DNA of 64,000 nucleotides from Actinomyces oris (GCF_006546825.1 NZ_VICC01000006.1:668873-732872), one strand, 5' to 3'; counted from the stretch's first letter, positions 41,643 through 51,483 are shown. Numbers and translations are program-made. The notes: generated by a model not told the origin, from the letters alone.

Positions 41643-43304
41643 TCAGGCCGGTGCGCCCACGCGGAGGGTGGGCAGGCCCAGGCTCACCGGGGCGGTGTCG
41701 GGCTCGGGCGTGGCGCAGGCCTCGGCCTGGCGGCGCTCCCAGGCGTCTCCGGCGCGGGTGCGTCGCACCTGGAACAGGGCGGGGCCGTCGTCGAGCCAGA
41801 GGCGGTCGCCGGGCTTGAGGGCCTCGTTGGCGGCCGCGGCGCGCGGGTCCAGCTCGCGTCCGCAGCGGGCGGAGTCGGCGATGAGGTTGTGAGGGGCGCC
41901 GTGGGTGACGCGCACGGTGACCATGTCGCCGGGGCGCGGGGCCCCGCCGGCGTAGTCGTCCTCGGCCAGGTCCTCGGGCAGGGCGACGTGGACGAGGCGG
42001 TTGTCGGCGGCACGACCGGAGATGCGGGCGGTGACCGCATCCCGGCGCCCCTCGCCCTCGGCGACGAGCACCTCCACGACGCGCCCCTCCTGGCGCTCGT
42101 TCTCCTCGTGGGCGATGCGGCGCACGAGCGCGTCGAGCCGCCGGTAACGGTCCTTGACGACCTCGGTGGGGACCTGGTCGTCGCGGTCGGCGGCGGGAGT
42201 GCCCGGGCGCGGGGAGTACTCGAAGGTGTAGGCCGAGGCGAAGCGGGCCTGCTCGACGACGTCGAGGGTGGCCTGGAAGTCCTCCTCGGTCTCGCCGGGG
42301 AAGCCGACGATGATGTCGGTGGTGATGGCGGCCTCGGGCATGACGGCGCGGACCTTGTCCAGGATGCCCAGGAAGCGCTGGGTGCGGTAGGAGCGGCGCA
42401 TGGCGCGCAGCACCCGGTCCGAGCCGGACTGCAGGGGCATGTGCAGGCTGGGCATGACGGCCTCGGTGGTGGCCATGGCGTCGATGACGTCGTCGGTGAA
42501 GGCGGCGGGGTGGGGGCTGGTGAAGCGCACGCGCTCGATGCCCTCGACTGAGCCGGCCGCCCGCAGCAGCTTGGCGAAGGCGCCGCGGTCCCCGAAGCCG
42601 ACCCCGTAGGAGTTGACGTTCTGCCCCAGGAGGGTCACCTCGATGGCGCCCTGCGCGGCGACGGCCTCGACCTCGGCCAGGACGTCGCCGGGGCGGCGGT
42701 CGCGCTGCTTGCCGCGCAGGGAGGGCACGATGCAGAAGGTGCAGGTGTTGTTGCAGCCCACGGCGATGGAGACCCAGGCGGCGTAGGAGGACTCGCGGCG
42801 GGTGGGCAGGGTGGAGGGGAAGACCTTGAGGGACTCCTCGAGCTCGACGGCGGCCGCGGAGTTGTGCCGGGCGCGCTCGAGCAGGGCGGGCAGGACGTCG
42901 AGGTTGTGGGTGCCGAAGACGACGTCGACCCAGGGGGCCCGCTCGACGATCCCCTCCCCCATCTGCTGGGCCAGGCACCCGGCCACGGCGATCTGCATGC
43001 CGGGGCGCTCGCGCTTGACGGCGGCGAGCTGGCCCAGGTTGCCGAAGAGCCGGGTGGCGGCGTTCTCACGCACCGAACAGGTGTTGATGATGACGACGTC
43101 GGCCCCGCCGTCACCGGCGTCGGTGGCGCGGGCGGCGGCCTCGGGCACGTCCTCGACGCGCAGGTAGCCGGCCCTCTCCAGCAGTCCCGCCATGTGCTCG
43201 GAGTCGTGGACGTTCATCTGGCAGCCGAGCGTGCGCACGTGGTAGGTACGCGGCAGGCCGCCTCGGGCGTCGAGAACGGGGGCGGAGGTGGTCAGCGTGG
43301 TCAT
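41643..43304 (-). CDS. miaB: tRNA-2-methylthio-N6-dimethylallyladenosine synthase
   Basis: Radical-SAM methylthiotransferase acting on i6A37 made by MiaA. The 553-residue protein has the UPF0004 domain with three cysteines (Cys28 in [23 protein letters not shown]), the radical-SAM CX3CX2C motif in GCNNTCTFC, and a C-terminal TRAM domain. About 60 residues beyond the TRAM domain make it longer than the usual 450-500. ATG at 43304 lies eight bases after TACACT; a longer in-frame extension lacks homology. It is divergent from gcvP. Confidence 0.95.
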   Translation of the reverse strand: MTTLTTSAPVLDARGGLPRTYHVRTLGCQMNVHDSEHMAGLLERAGYLRVEDVPEAAARATDAGDGGADVVIINTCSVRENAATRLFGNLGQLAAVKRERPGMQIAVAGCLAQQMGEGIVERAPWVDVVFGTHNLDVLPALLERARHNSAAAVELEESLKVFPSTLPTRRESSYAAWVSIAVGCNNTCTFCIVPSLRGKQRDRRPGDVLAEVEAVAAQGAIEVTLLGQNVNSYGVGFGDRGAFAKLLRAAGSVEGIERVRFTSPHPAAFTDDVIDAMATTEAVMPSLHMPLQSGSDRVLRAMRRSYRTQRFLGILDKVRAVMPEAAITTDIIVGFPGETEEDFQATLDVVEQARFASAYTFEYSPRPGTPAADRDDQVPTEVVKDRYRRLDALVRRIAHEENERQEGRVVEVLVAEGEGRRDAVTARISGRAADNRLVHVALPEDLAEDDYAGGAPRPGDMVTVRVTHGAPHNLIADSARCGRELDPRAAAANEALKPGDRLWLDDGPALFQVRRTRAGDAWERRQAEACATPEPDTAPVSLGLPTLRVGAPA

Positions 43305-43318
43305 CGCCGAGCAGTGTA
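43305..43318 (-). promoter_or_regulatory. Leaderless promoter -10 for miaB
   Basis: TACACT (43318-43313) stands eight bases before ATG, the longest spacing in this set. Confidence 0.5.
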
Positions 43319-43443
43319 GGTGGCGGCGGGGCCCCGCCCCAGCCCTGGCGCAGTGTCGTGACCAGATGCACGGCTGACGGTCCTCGACCTGTGCCTCACG
43401 GAGCGCCGCTTCCATTCTGCTGCGCGGATGCGGACTCCTTCAC

Positions 43444-43449
43444 TAGGAT
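43444..43449 (+). promoter_or_regulatory. -10 box of the gcvPTH operon
   Basis: TAGGAT, predicting transcription from about 43456 and a short leader of some 25 bases that holds the GGGAGGG ribosome-binding site. That leader is far too short for a glycine riboswitch. Confidence 0.45.
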
Positions 43450-43479
43450 GTGACGCGCCACACGATGAGAGGGAGGGCT

Positions 43480-46401
43480 ATGACGGCGCCCCACACACCC
43501 CCGCGCTTCCTGGACCGGCACCTGGGCACGACGGGAGCGGACCTGGACACGGTCCTGACCAGCATCGGTGCTCGGAGCCTGGAGGACCTGGCCGTCCGGG
43601 TGGTTCCCACCACCCTGCCCGTCCTCGACCCCCCGCAGCAGCCCGAGCGACCCGATGCCGTCGTCGGCGGGCTGAGCGAGGATGAGGCCGTCGGCGCGCT
43701 CAGGTCCCTGGCCGCCCTCAACGACCCGCACACCGAGATGATCGGGCGCGGCTACCACCCCACCATCACCCCCGCCGTCATCGTGCGCGACGTCCTGTCC
43801 AATCCCGCTTGGACCACCGCCTACACCCCCTACCAGGCGGAGATCAGCCAGGGGCGCCTGGAGGCCCAGCTGCTGTTCCAGACCGTCGTGGCCGATCTCA
43901 CCGGCCTGCCGGTGGCCTGCACCTCCCTGCTGGACGAGGCCACGGCCGTGGCCGAGGCCGTCCTGCTCATGGCGCGCGCGCACCGCGGCCCCGACGCCCC
44001 CGTGCTCCTCGACTCCGGCCTGCACCCCCAGCTCATCGAGGTGGCCTCGGCCCGGGCCGAGGCCCTGGGCATCGACGTCAAGGTCGCCTGCCTCTCCACG
44101 ATCACCGACGACGGCGCGCCCCTGACCGGGGCGGTCCTCGCCCACACCACCAGCCGCGGACTCGTCCAGGACCTCGCCGGTGCCATCGCGGCCGTCCACG
44201 CCCGCGGCGGCCTGGTGGCAGTCGATGCCGACCCGCTGGCCCTGACGCTGCTGACCGAGCCGGGCGCCGTCGGCGCGGACATCGCCGTCGGTACCGCGCA
44301 GCGCCTGGGGGTGCCCCTGTTCTTCGGAGGCCCCCACCCGGGCTTCATGTCCGTCACCGAGGCGCTGCGGCGCCAGCTGCCGGGACGCGTCGTCGGCGTC
44401 TCCCGGGACACCGAGGGCCGTGAGGCCTACCGCCTGGCCCTGCAGACCCGCGAGCAGCACATTCGCCGGGAGAAGGCCACCTCGAATATCTGCACCGCGC
44501 AGGCCCTGCTGGCGGTCGTCGCGGCCTTCTACGCGGTCTACCACGGTCCCGAGGGCCTGGTGTCCATCGCCGAGCACGTGCACCGCCGGGCCGAGCACCT
44601 GGCCGTCGGCGCCTGCGCGCTCGGGCTCGGCCTCGAGCACGAGGAGTTCTTCGACACGGTGAGCGTGCGCCTGCCCGGCGCCGCCCGCCGGGCCATCGAG
44701 CGTGCTGAGGCGCTGGGCTACAACCTGCGCCTGCTCGATGCCGACCACGTGGGCGTGAGTGTCAACGAGACCACCACCGATGACGACGTCACCACGGTCC
44801 TGCGGGCGCTCGCCGACGCCCTGCCCCGCGCCGCGCAGGATCCCGCCCCGGGCACCGACGGCGCCCCCCGGTTCCCTCTGCCCGCGTCACTGGCGCGCAC
44901 GAGCACCTTCCTGACCCACCCGAGCTTCCACCGCCACCGCAGCGAGACCGCCCTCGTGCGCTACATCCGGCGGCTGGCGGACCGCGACCTCGCCCTCGAC
45001 CGGACGATGATCCCGCTGGGCTCGTGCACCCTCAAGCTCAACGCGGCCGCGCAGTCGGCCGTGTGGCTCAGCCCAGGGCTCGCCGGCATCCACCCCTACG
45101 CCCCCACGTCCCAGACGCGCGGCTGGCGCCTGCTGCTGGACGGTCTCGCCGACCGGCTGGCGCGGCTGACCGGCTACGACCGGTGCAGCCTGCAGCCGGC
45201 CTCCGGCGCCCAGGGCGAGCTCGCCGGCCTGCTGGCGGTGCGCGGCTACCTCCGGGCCACCGGGCAGCAGCAACGCGACCTCGTCCTGGTACCCGCCAGC
45301 GCCCACGGCACGAACGCCGCCTCGGCCGCCGGCGCCGGCTTCAGCGTCACGGTGGTCGCCACCGCCGAGGACGGATCCATCGACGTCGACCATCTGCGCG
45401 AGCTCCTGGCCGAGTACGGTCAGCGCGTCGCGGCCATCATGCTCACGTACCCGTCCACCCACGGCGTCTTCGAGCCGCAGGTCACTGAGGTCACCGCCCT
45501 CGTCCACGACGCCGGTGGCCAGGTCTACATCGACGGCGCCAACCTCAACGCCCTCACGGGGCTGCTGCGCCCGGGTGACCTCGGTGGCGATGTGTCCCAC
45601 CTCAACCTGCACAAGACCTTCGCCATCCCTCACGGCGGCGGCGGTCCGGGCGTGGGCCCCGTCGTCGTCAAGGAGCACCTGGCCCCCTACCTTCCGGCCG
45701 GCCCCGCCGGATCGGCCCTCCCGACGGACGAGGACCATGACCGGGGCTTCGGCGGAGCAGCGGCCATGGGGGCCCGCTTCGGCTCGGCGGGGGTCATGCC
45801 GCTGGCCTGGACGTACCTGGCCACGCTCACCGACGCCGATCTGCGCCGGGCCACCCTCACGGCGCTGGCCCACGCGAGCTACCTCTCGCAGGCGCTCGCC
45901 GACGTCTTCCCCACCCTGTACACCCACCGCGGGCACGTGGCGCACGAGTGCGTCCTCGACCTGCGTGCGCTCACCGCCGCCACCGGCGTGACCGCCGAGG
46001 ACGTGGCCAAGAGGCTCATCGACTACGGGTTCCACGCGCCGACCCTCTCCTTCCCCGTGGCCGGCACGCTCATGGTCGAGCCCACCGAGTCCGAGCCCCT
46101 GGCAGAGCTGGACCGCTTCATCGCGGCCATGCGCTCGATCCGTGCCGAGATCGACGAGGTCGCCTCAGGGGCCGTGGCGCTGGAGGACTCAGTGCTGCGC
46201 CGCTCGCCGCACACGCTGGCGGCCGTCACGGCCGAGCCCTGGCAGCGGCCCTACTCGCGCGCCACCGCGGCCTTCCCACTGGCGGGCATGGAGACGGACA
46301 AGTACTTCCCCCCGGTCTCGCGGGTGGACAACGCGTGGGGCGACCGCCACCTGATGTGCACCTGCCCGCCACCCGATGCCTTCGAGGCGCACGAGGCCTG
46401 A
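43480..46401 (+). CDS. gcvP: Glycine dehydrogenase (decarboxylating), P protein
   Basis: Pyridoxal-phosphate enzyme decarboxylating glycine and passing the aminomethyl group to lipoyl-GcvH. At 973 residues it is the fused, full-length form with N-terminal (YTPYQAEISQGRLEALL-type) and C-terminal halves. The PLP-binding Lys712 lies in HLNLHKTFAIPHGGGGPG, and CSLQPASGAQGE and PASAHGTNAASA flank the site. ATG at 43480 is preceded by GGGAGGG. It is first in gcvP-gcvT-gcvH, 30 bases before gcvT, divergent from miaB. The lipoamide dehydrogenase (L protein) is not encoded here. Confidence 0.97.
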   Translation: MTAPHTPPRFLDRHLGTTGADLDTVLTSIGARSLEDLAVRVVPTTLPVLDPPQQPERPDAVVGGLSEDEAVGALRSLAALNDPHTEMIGRGYHPTITPAVIVRDVLSNPAWTTAYTPYQAEISQGRLEAQLLFQTVVADLTGLPVACTSLLDEATAVAEAVLLMARAHRGPDAPVLLDSGLHPQLIEVASARAEALGIDVKVACLSTITDDGAPLTGAVLAHTTSRGLVQDLAGAIAAVHARGGLVAVDADPLALTLLTEPGAVGADIAVGTAQRLGVPLFFGGPHPGFMSVTEALRRQLPGRVVGVSRDTEGREAYRLALQTREQHIRREKATSNICTAQALLAVVAAFYAVYHGPEGLVSIAEHVHRRAEHLAVGACALGLGLEHEEFFDTVSVRLPGAARRAIERAEALGYNLRLLDADHVGVSVNETTTDDDVTTVLRALADALPRAAQDPAPGTDGAPRFPLPASLARTSTFLTHPSFHRHRSETALVRYIRRLADRDLALDRTMIPLGSCTLKLNAAAQSAVWLSPGLAGIHPYAPTSQTRGWRLLLDGLADRLARLTGYDRCSLQPASGAQGELAGLLAVRGYLRATGQQQRDLVLVPASAHGTNAASAAGAGFSVTVVATAEDGSIDVDHLRELLAEYGQRVAAIMLTYPSTHGVFEPQVTEVTALVHDAGGQVYIDGANLNALTGLLRPGDLGGDVSHLNLHKTFAIPHGGGGPGVGPVVVKEHLAPYLPAGPAGSALPTDEDHDRGFGGAAAMGARFGSAGVMPLAWTYLATLTDADLRRATLTALAHASYLSQALADVFPTLYTHRGHVAHECVLDLRALTAATGVTAEDVAKRLIDYGFHAPTLSFPVAGTLMVEPTESEPLAELDRFIAAMRSIRAEIDEVASGAVALEDSVLRRSPHTLAAVTAEPWQRPYSRATAAFPLAGMETDKYFPPVSRVDNAWGDRHLMCTCPPPDAFEAHEA

Positions 46402-46431
46402 GCCGAGACCACGTCTGACGAGGAGACAGCG

Positions 46432-47697
46432 ATGAGCAAGCACACCGAGACCAGCGCAGCCGTCCTGCGCACCACGCCCCTGCACCGCGTGCACACGGCC
46501 CTGGGCGCGTCCTTCACCGACTTCGGCGGCTGGCAGATGCCGTTGCGCTACACCTCTGACCTGGCCGAGCACCACGCGGTGCGCCGCAGCGCGGGGATCT
46601 TCGACCTGTCCCACATGGGTGAGGTCAAGGTCGCCGGCCCCGAGGCGGGGGCCGCCCTGGACCACGCGCTCGTGGGGGCCCTGTCGGCCGTGGCGGTGGG
46701 GCGCGCCCGCTACACGATGATCGTCTCGCCCTCCGGCGGGGTCATCGACGACCTCATCGTCTACCACGTGGGCGACGAGGAGTACCTCGTGGTGCCCAAC
46801 GCCGGCAACCGCGAGCGCGTCGCCGCCGAGCTGGTCGCCCGTTGCGCGGGCTTCGACTGCGCGGTCGAGGACATCTCTCTGCGCACCTGCCTCATCGCCG
46901 TCCAGGGGCCGCGGGCGCAGGAGGTGCTCGTCGGCGTCGTCGAGTCCGGTGCCGCCATGCCCGGCGCCCTCAGGCCCCTTGAGGGCTCGGAGGAGGAAGA
47001 CTGCGGACCGGATGTGCTGTGCGGTCCCACGCTCTTGGAGCGCCTGCGCTTCTACGCTGCCGTCAGGGCGACGGCGGCGGGGCACTCGGTGCTGCTGGCC
47101 CGTACCGGCTACACGGGTGAGGACGGCTTCGAGCTGTTCTGCGGCGCGGAGGACGCCGTGGACCTGTGGACGGTCATCACCAGCGCCGCGGCGGCCCTGG
47201 AGCCCACCGTCATCGACGGCGAGCCGGTGCCGGCGCTGACCCCCTGCGGGCTGGCGGCGCGCGACTCCCTGCGACTGGAGGCCGGGATGCCCTTGTACGG
47301 GCACGAGCTCCACGAGGGGATGACGCCCTACGACGCCGGCCTGGGCATGGTGGTGCGGCTCAACAAGGGCGACTTCATCGGACGTGACGCCCTGGCCGCC
47401 CGGGCCGAGCAGGAGGGCACCGAGGGAACCTCGGTGCTGGTTCCCCTGATCGCTGAGGGGCGGCGTGCGGCCCGGGCCGGTGCGCCGGTGCTGGGCGACG
47501 ACGGCGAGGTGCTCGGTACCGTGACCTCCGGCCTGCTGTCACCCACCCTGGGTCACCCCGTGGCCCTGGCGCTCCTGCGTCCCTGGCGTGAGGACGCCCC
47601 CGCCTGGCCCGTGGGCACGGCGCTCGTCGCTGACGTGCGCGGCAGGCCGCTGGAGGTCACGGTCGTCGACTCCCCCTTCTACAAGCGGACCCGATAA
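46432..47697 (+). CDS. gcvT: Aminomethyltransferase, T protein
   Basis: Transfers the one-carbon unit from aminomethyl-lipoyl GcvH to tetrahydrofolate, releasing ammonia and forming 5,10-methylene-THF. The 421-residue protein has FTDFGGWQMPLRYTSDLAEHHAVR (folate-site Asp region), GIFDLSHMGEVKV, the TGYTGEDGFEL block and LRLEAGMPLYGHEL. It is longer than the usual 365 because of an inserted stretch around residues 165-200 (RPLEGSEEEDCGPDVLCGPT) and a longer C-terminus. GAGGAGAC precedes ATG. It lies second in the operon. Confidence 0.95.
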   Translation: MSKHTETSAAVLRTTPLHRVHTALGASFTDFGGWQMPLRYTSDLAEHHAVRRSAGIFDLSHMGEVKVAGPEAGAALDHALVGALSAVAVGRARYTMIVSPSGGVIDDLIVYHVGDEEYLVVPNAGNRERVAAELVARCAGFDCAVEDISLRTCLIAVQGPRAQEVLVGVVESGAAMPGALRPLEGSEEEDCGPDVLCGPTLLERLRFYAAVRATAAGHSVLLARTGYTGEDGFELFCGAEDAVDLWTVITSAAAALEPTVIDGEPVPALTPCGLAARDSLRLEAGMPLYGHELHEGMTPYDAGLGMVVRLNKGDFIGRDALAARAEQEGTEGTSVLVPLIAEGRRAARAGAPVLGDDGEVLGTVTSGLLSPTLGHPVALALLRPWREDAPAWPVGTALVADVRGRPLEVTVVDSPFYKRTR

Positions 47698-47742
47698 GGC
47701 GTCCCGCACCACCCACCACCTCCTGACAGGAAGGACCCCATC

Positions 47743-48129
47743 ATGGCCCAGAGCGTGCGCGCTCACCTGCGCTACAGCATCGACCACGAGTGGCTGGAGG
47801 ACGGTGAGCCCGCACGCGTGGGCATCACCACCGTCGCCGCCGACGCCCTCGGTGAGGTCGTCTTCGTCGACCTGCCCGAGGTCGGCGCCCAGGTCGAGGC
47901 GGGCGAGCCCTGCGGCGAGCTCGAATCGACCAAGTCCGTCTCGGACCTCGTCTCGCCCGTGAGCGGCACCGTCGTCGCCGTCAACGAGGCGGTCGTCGAC
48001 GAGCCGGGCACCATCAACGAGGACCCCTACGGTGCCGGCTGGCTGTTCACGGTGACGGTCAGCGCTGAGGGAGATCTGCTCAGCGCCCAGGACTACGCAG
48101 ACAAGTTCGACGCCGTCGTCGACGGCTGA
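47743..48129 (+). CDS. gcvH: Glycine cleavage H protein
   Basis: Small lipoyl carrier shuttling the aminomethyl group between GcvP, GcvT and lipoamide dehydrogenase. The 128-residue protein has the lipoylated Lys64 in [18 protein letters not shown] and the [10 protein letters not shown]-terminus. AGGAAGGACC precedes ATG. It ends four bases before the convergent ndh stop with no terminator between, so the operon's transcript must run into or stop within antisense ndh sequence. Confidence 0.97.
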   Translation: MAQSVRAHLRYSIDHEWLEDGEPARVGITTVAADALGEVVFVDLPEVGAQVEAGEPCGELESTKSVSDLVSPVSGTVVAVNEAVVDEPGTINEDPYGAGWLFTVTVSAEGDLLSAQDYADKFDAVVDG

Positions 48130-48133
48130 GCAC

Positions 48134-49657
48134 TCAGGACCCGCTGTCGGCGGCCTTGCGGCGGGCAGCGAGGTCGGCGTCGTGACGGGCCGCCGTGGCA
48201 AAGGCCGCGCCGGGCTCGGCGATGGAGCCGAAGGAGGCCAGGTCGCGACGGAAGACGACGGCGGCCAGCCAGTCCATCATGATGCGCACCTTCCGGTTGA
48301 GGGTCGGCATCGCGTAGACGTGATAGCCGCGGTGAGCGGTCCAGGCGGTGAAGCCGCGCAGGTCCCGGCCCATGATGCGGGCGACGCCCTTGCCGATGCC
48401 CAGGGAGGCCACGGTGCCCAAGTTCGCGTGCGCGTAGGACTTCAGAGGCACACCGTTCTCGTCCCCGGCGGCGAGGACGGCCACGAGGTTGTCGGCCAGC
48501 AGCTTGGCCTGACGCACCGCGTGCTGGGCGGTGGGGGCGCAAGTGGCCTCGGGGTCCTCGGAGGTCAGGTCAGGAACGGCGGCGCAGTCGCCGGCGGCCC
48601 AGGCTCCCTCGACCGGCGCGCCGTCGCGCGCCACCTGGAGGGTGGGCAGCGCGGTGACACGGCCGCGGGCATCGATGGGCAGGTCGGAGGCGGTCTGCAG
48701 CACCGGGGCGGCCTTGACGCCGGCGGTCCACACGATGGTGTCGGCGTCGAACTCGGTGCCGTCGGACAGGACGACGTGGCCGTCGACGCAGGAGCTGAGG
48801 AAGGTGTTGAGCCGCACGTCGATGCCACGCTCGCGCAGCTGCTGGAGCCCGTAGCCGGAGAGCTCCTCGGTGAGCTCGGGCAGGATGCGGCGCGAGCCCT
48901 CGACGAGGACGAAGCGGACGTCGCGCTGCTCGATGGAAGGGATAGTGCGCACGGTCGCGCGTGCCATGTCCTCCAGCTCGGCAATGGCCTCGACGCCCGC
49001 GAAGCCTCCTCCGACGAAGACGAAGGTGAGCAGGCGCCTGCGGCGCTCGGTGTCCCAGGTGGAGGCGGCGTCCTCGATGCGGGTGAGGACCCGGTTGCGC
49101 AGGGCGGTAGCCTCCTCGACCTGCTTGAAGCCCATGGCCTGCTCCGCCAGGCCGGGAATCGGCAGGGTGCGGGCCTCAGCGCCCAGGGCGATGACGAGGT
49201 GGTCATAGGTCAGGGTGTAGGGCTCGACCCGCTCGTGCGTGGACTGAGGGGTCGGGGGACGCACGGTGACGGTGCGGCCCGCGTGGTCGATGGCGGTGAC
49301 GGCGCCGGTGATGATGGTGACGCCGTCGAGGTTACGGCGGTGGGGGGCGACGACGTGGCGCGGCTGGATGGAGCCGGCCGCGACCTCCGGCAGGAAGGGC
49401 TGGTAGGTCATGTAGGCGCGCGAGTCGATGATGGCGATCTCGACCTGGTCGAGGTTGAGCTGGGCGCGAAGGGCCCGGGCGACACAGAAGCCGACGTAGC
49501 CGCCACCGGCGATGACGACGCGGGGCGGACGGCGACTGCCCGTGCCGGCGGCGACGTCGGGGACGTCGTGGCGGGCCGGACGTACGGCCAGTGCGAGGGC
49601 GGCTCCGGCGGCCAGGAGGCCGGCGGTCGACAGGGCAATGGTGGTGCGACGACTCAT
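48134..49657 (-). CDS. ndh: Type II NADH dehydrogenase with hydrophobic N-terminal segment
   Basis: Flavoprotein passing electrons from NADH to quinone without proton pumping. The 507-residue protein has the FAD motif VVIAGGGYVGFCVARAL at residues 47-63, the NADH motif FVFVGGGFAGVEAIAELE near residue 210, and AAGDCAAVPD. Unusually, before the FAD domain there is a leader of about 42 residues: MSRRTTIALSTAGLLAAGAA continues into a hydrophobic stretch to residue 25, then a polar linker. ATG at 49657 is fixed by TAGATT six bases upstream; GTG at 49663 is less likely. A 16-bp palindrome overlaps the promoter. It is convergent with gcvH. Confidence 0.92.
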   Translation of the reverse strand: MSRRTTIALSTAGLLAAGAALALAVRPARHDVPDVAAGTGSRRPPRVVIAGGGYVGFCVARALRAQLNLDQVEIAIIDSRAYMTYQPFLPEVAAGSIQPRHVVAPHRRNLDGVTIITGAVTAIDHAGRTVTVRPPTPQSTHERVEPYTLTYDHLVIALGAEARTLPIPGLAEQAMGFKQVEEATALRNRVLTRIEDAASTWDTERRRRLLTFVFVGGGFAGVEAIAELEDMARATVRTIPSIEQRDVRFVLVEGSRRILPELTEELSGYGLQQLRERGIDVRLNTFLSSCVDGHVVLSDGTEFDADTIVWTAGVKAAPVLQTASDLPIDARGRVTALPTLQVARDGAPVEGAWAAGDCAAVPDLTSEDPEATCAPTAQHAVRQAKLLADNLVAVLAAGDENGVPLKSYAHANLGTVASLGIGKGVARIMGRDLRGFTAWTAHRGYHVYAMPTLNRKVRIMMDWLAAVVFRRDLASFGSIAEPGAAFATAARHDADLAARRKAADSGS

Positions 49658-49669
49658 GGGCACAATCTA
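49658..49669 (-). promoter_or_regulatory. Leaderless promoter -10 for ndh
   Basis: TAGATT (49669-49664) stands six bases before ATG. Confidence 0.6.
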
Positions 49670-49682
49670 AGGGTGCCCTTAG
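49667..49682. promoter_or_regulatory. 16-bp palindrome over the ndh promoter
   Basis: CTAAGGGTGCCCTTAG has perfect 7-base arms around TG and overlaps the -10 box and spacer of ndh. A second palindrome, CCTAG-TTC-CTAGG, lies at 49701-49713, just upstream of the -35 position. Both are operator candidates. Confidence 0.55.
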
Positions 49683-49755
49683 TCCGGCACCACGTTGGGA
49701 CCTAGTTCCTAGGCATGGTTCCCGTCACAGTGGGTTCTCGGGGGCCCGTGCGTCG

Positions 49756-51483
49756 TCAGCGCAGCCCCACGATCTGGCCGGTGTCGAGGTCGACGTCGAT
49801 GCGCTCGGCGGCGGGCCGGCTCGGCAGCCCCGGCATGGTCGACAGGCTGCCGCAGATCGCGTAGACGTAGCCGGCCCCCGCGGCCAGGCGCACCTCGCGC
49901 ACCGGCAGGCGCCACCCGGTGGGCACGCCCTTGCGGCCGGGTTCAGCGGACAGGGACAGCGGGGTCTTGGCGACGATGACGGGCAGGTGGCCGAAGCCTG
50001 CCTGCTCGTAGGCTTCCAGCAGTCTGCTCGCGGCGGGGGTGTAGTCCACGCCGTCGGCGCCGTAGAGGTCGGCGAGCTTGGAGATCTTGGTGCGCAGGTC
50101 GTCCTGCGGCTCGTAGGCGGGTCGGCTGCTGGCCGGCTCTCCCGCCTCCTGGCAGGCCTCGACGACGGCTCCGGCCAGGTCGAGGCAGCCCTCGCCTCCC
50201 CTGGTGACGGGGTGGCAGACCGCGACCCGGGCTCCGGCGTCACCGGCGATACGCGTCACCTCCTCGATCTCGGCATCGTGGTCGGTGGGGAAGACGTTGA
50301 CGGCCACGACCGGGGTGATGCCGAAGCCCCGCACGATCTGCAGGTGCTTGAGCAGGTTGGCGGCGCCGTCGCGCACGTCATCGACGTTCTCCTGGAGCAT
50401 CTCCTCGGGCAGGTCCTTGCCGCTGACGAGGCGGTGGCGTCCGCTGTGGGCCTTGAGCGCCCTGATGGTGACCACGACGACGGCGACGCTCGGGTGCATC
50501 CCGGAGACGGCGCACTTGAGGTCGATGAAGCGCTCCAGGCCCATGTCGGATCCGAAGCCGGCCTCGGTGAGGATGTAGCCGCCGTCGCGAGCTCCTGCCG
50601 CGGCGACGCGGTCGGCGATGACCGAGGAGCATCCGGTGGCGATGTTGCCGAAGGGGCCGGTGTGGACCAGGACTGGGGTGCCCTCGCCGGTGCGCAGGAG
50701 ATTGGGCTCGAGCGCGTCGCGCAGGACGGCACACATGGCCCCGGCCGCCTTGAGGTCCTCGGCGCTGATCCACTCGCCGCTGCGGCTTCGGCCGATAACG
50801 ATGCGCCCCAGGCGCCTGCGCAGGTCGGCCAGGTCCGTGGCCAGCGACATGATGACCATGAGCTCGCTGGCCGGGGTGATGTCGAAGGAGGCCTGCCGGG
50901 TGACTCCATCGATCTTGGCCCCCAGGCCGGAGACGATATGGCGTAGGGCGCGGTCGTTGACGTCCAGCACCCGGGGCCAGGTGATGGTGCGCTCGTCAAT
51001 GTCGAGCTCATTGCCGTGGTGCAGGTGGTTGTCGATCATCGCCGACAGGAGGTTGTGGGCGGCGGTGATGGCGTGGAAGTCGCCGGTCAGGTGCAGGTTC
51101 ATCCGCTCTGCCGGCAGGATGCGGGCGCCACCGGATCCTCCGGCTCCGCCCTTGATGCCGAAGGTGGGGCCCATGGCCGACTGGCGCAGGGTGAGAACCG
51201 CCTGCTCTCCCAGGCGAGCGAGCCCCTGGGCCAGTCCGATGGCCGTGGTGGTCTTGCCCTCCCCGAAAGGCGTCGGCGTGATCGCAGTGACGACGACGTA
51301 GCGAGAGGTACTCGCCCCACCGCCGCTCACGTGCTGGCTGGATTCCAGCGCCCGCAGGTCGATCTTGGCCACATCGCGGCCATAGGGAATGACGTGCTCA
51401 GCAGCTATTCCCGCTGATGCCGCCAGCGCGTGGAGGTCGATCGGAGCGTCTGAGCCGTCAGTGGCCGCAATCACCTGGGTCAT
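49756..51483 (-). CDS. fhs: Formate--tetrahydrofolate ligase
   Basis: ATP-dependent synthesis of 10-formyl-THF from formate. The 575-residue protein has ITPTPFGEGKTTTAIGLAQGL (P-loop at 71-79), GIKGGAGGSGGARILP, LHLTGDFHAITAAHNLL and FGSDMGLERFIDLKC. It provides formyl groups for purines and initiator Met-tRNA. ATG at 51483 lies six bases after TAGGCT. It stands between ndh and recX on the minus strand and complements gcvPTH in one-carbon supply; folD is not in the window. Confidence 0.96.
   Translation of the reverse strand: MTQVIAATDGSDAPIDLHALAASAGIAAEHVIPYGRDVAKIDLRALESSQHVSGGGASTSRYVVVTAITPTPFGEGKTTTAIGLAQGLARLGEQAVLTLRQSAMGPTFGIKGGAGGSGGARILPAERMNLHLTGDFHAITAAHNLLSAMIDNHLHHGNELDIDERTITWPRVLDVNDRALRHIVSGLGAKIDGVTRQASFDITPASELMVIMSLATDLADLRRRLGRIVIGRSRSGEWISAEDLKAAGAMCAVLRDALEPNLLRTGEGTPVLVHTGPFGNIATGCSSVIADRVAAAGARDGGYILTEAGFGSDMGLERFIDLKCAVSGMHPSVAVVVVTIRALKAHSGRHRLVSGKDLPEEMLQENVDDVRDGAANLLKHLQIVRGFGITPVVAVNVFPTDHDAEIEEVTRIAGDAGARVAVCHPVTRGGEGCLDLAGAVVEACQEAGEPASSRPAYEPQDDLRTKISKLADLYGADGVDYTPAASRLLEAYEQAGFGHLPVIVAKTPLSLSAEPGRKGVPTGWRLPVREVRLAAGAGYVYAICGSLSTMPGLPSRPAAERIDVDLDTGQIVGLR

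Noticed and set aside
43319..43479. Glycine riboswitch upstream of gcvPTH
   Set aside because: The -10 box TAGGAT leaves only about 25 bases of leader, and the conserved glycine-aptamer core is not present in the gap.
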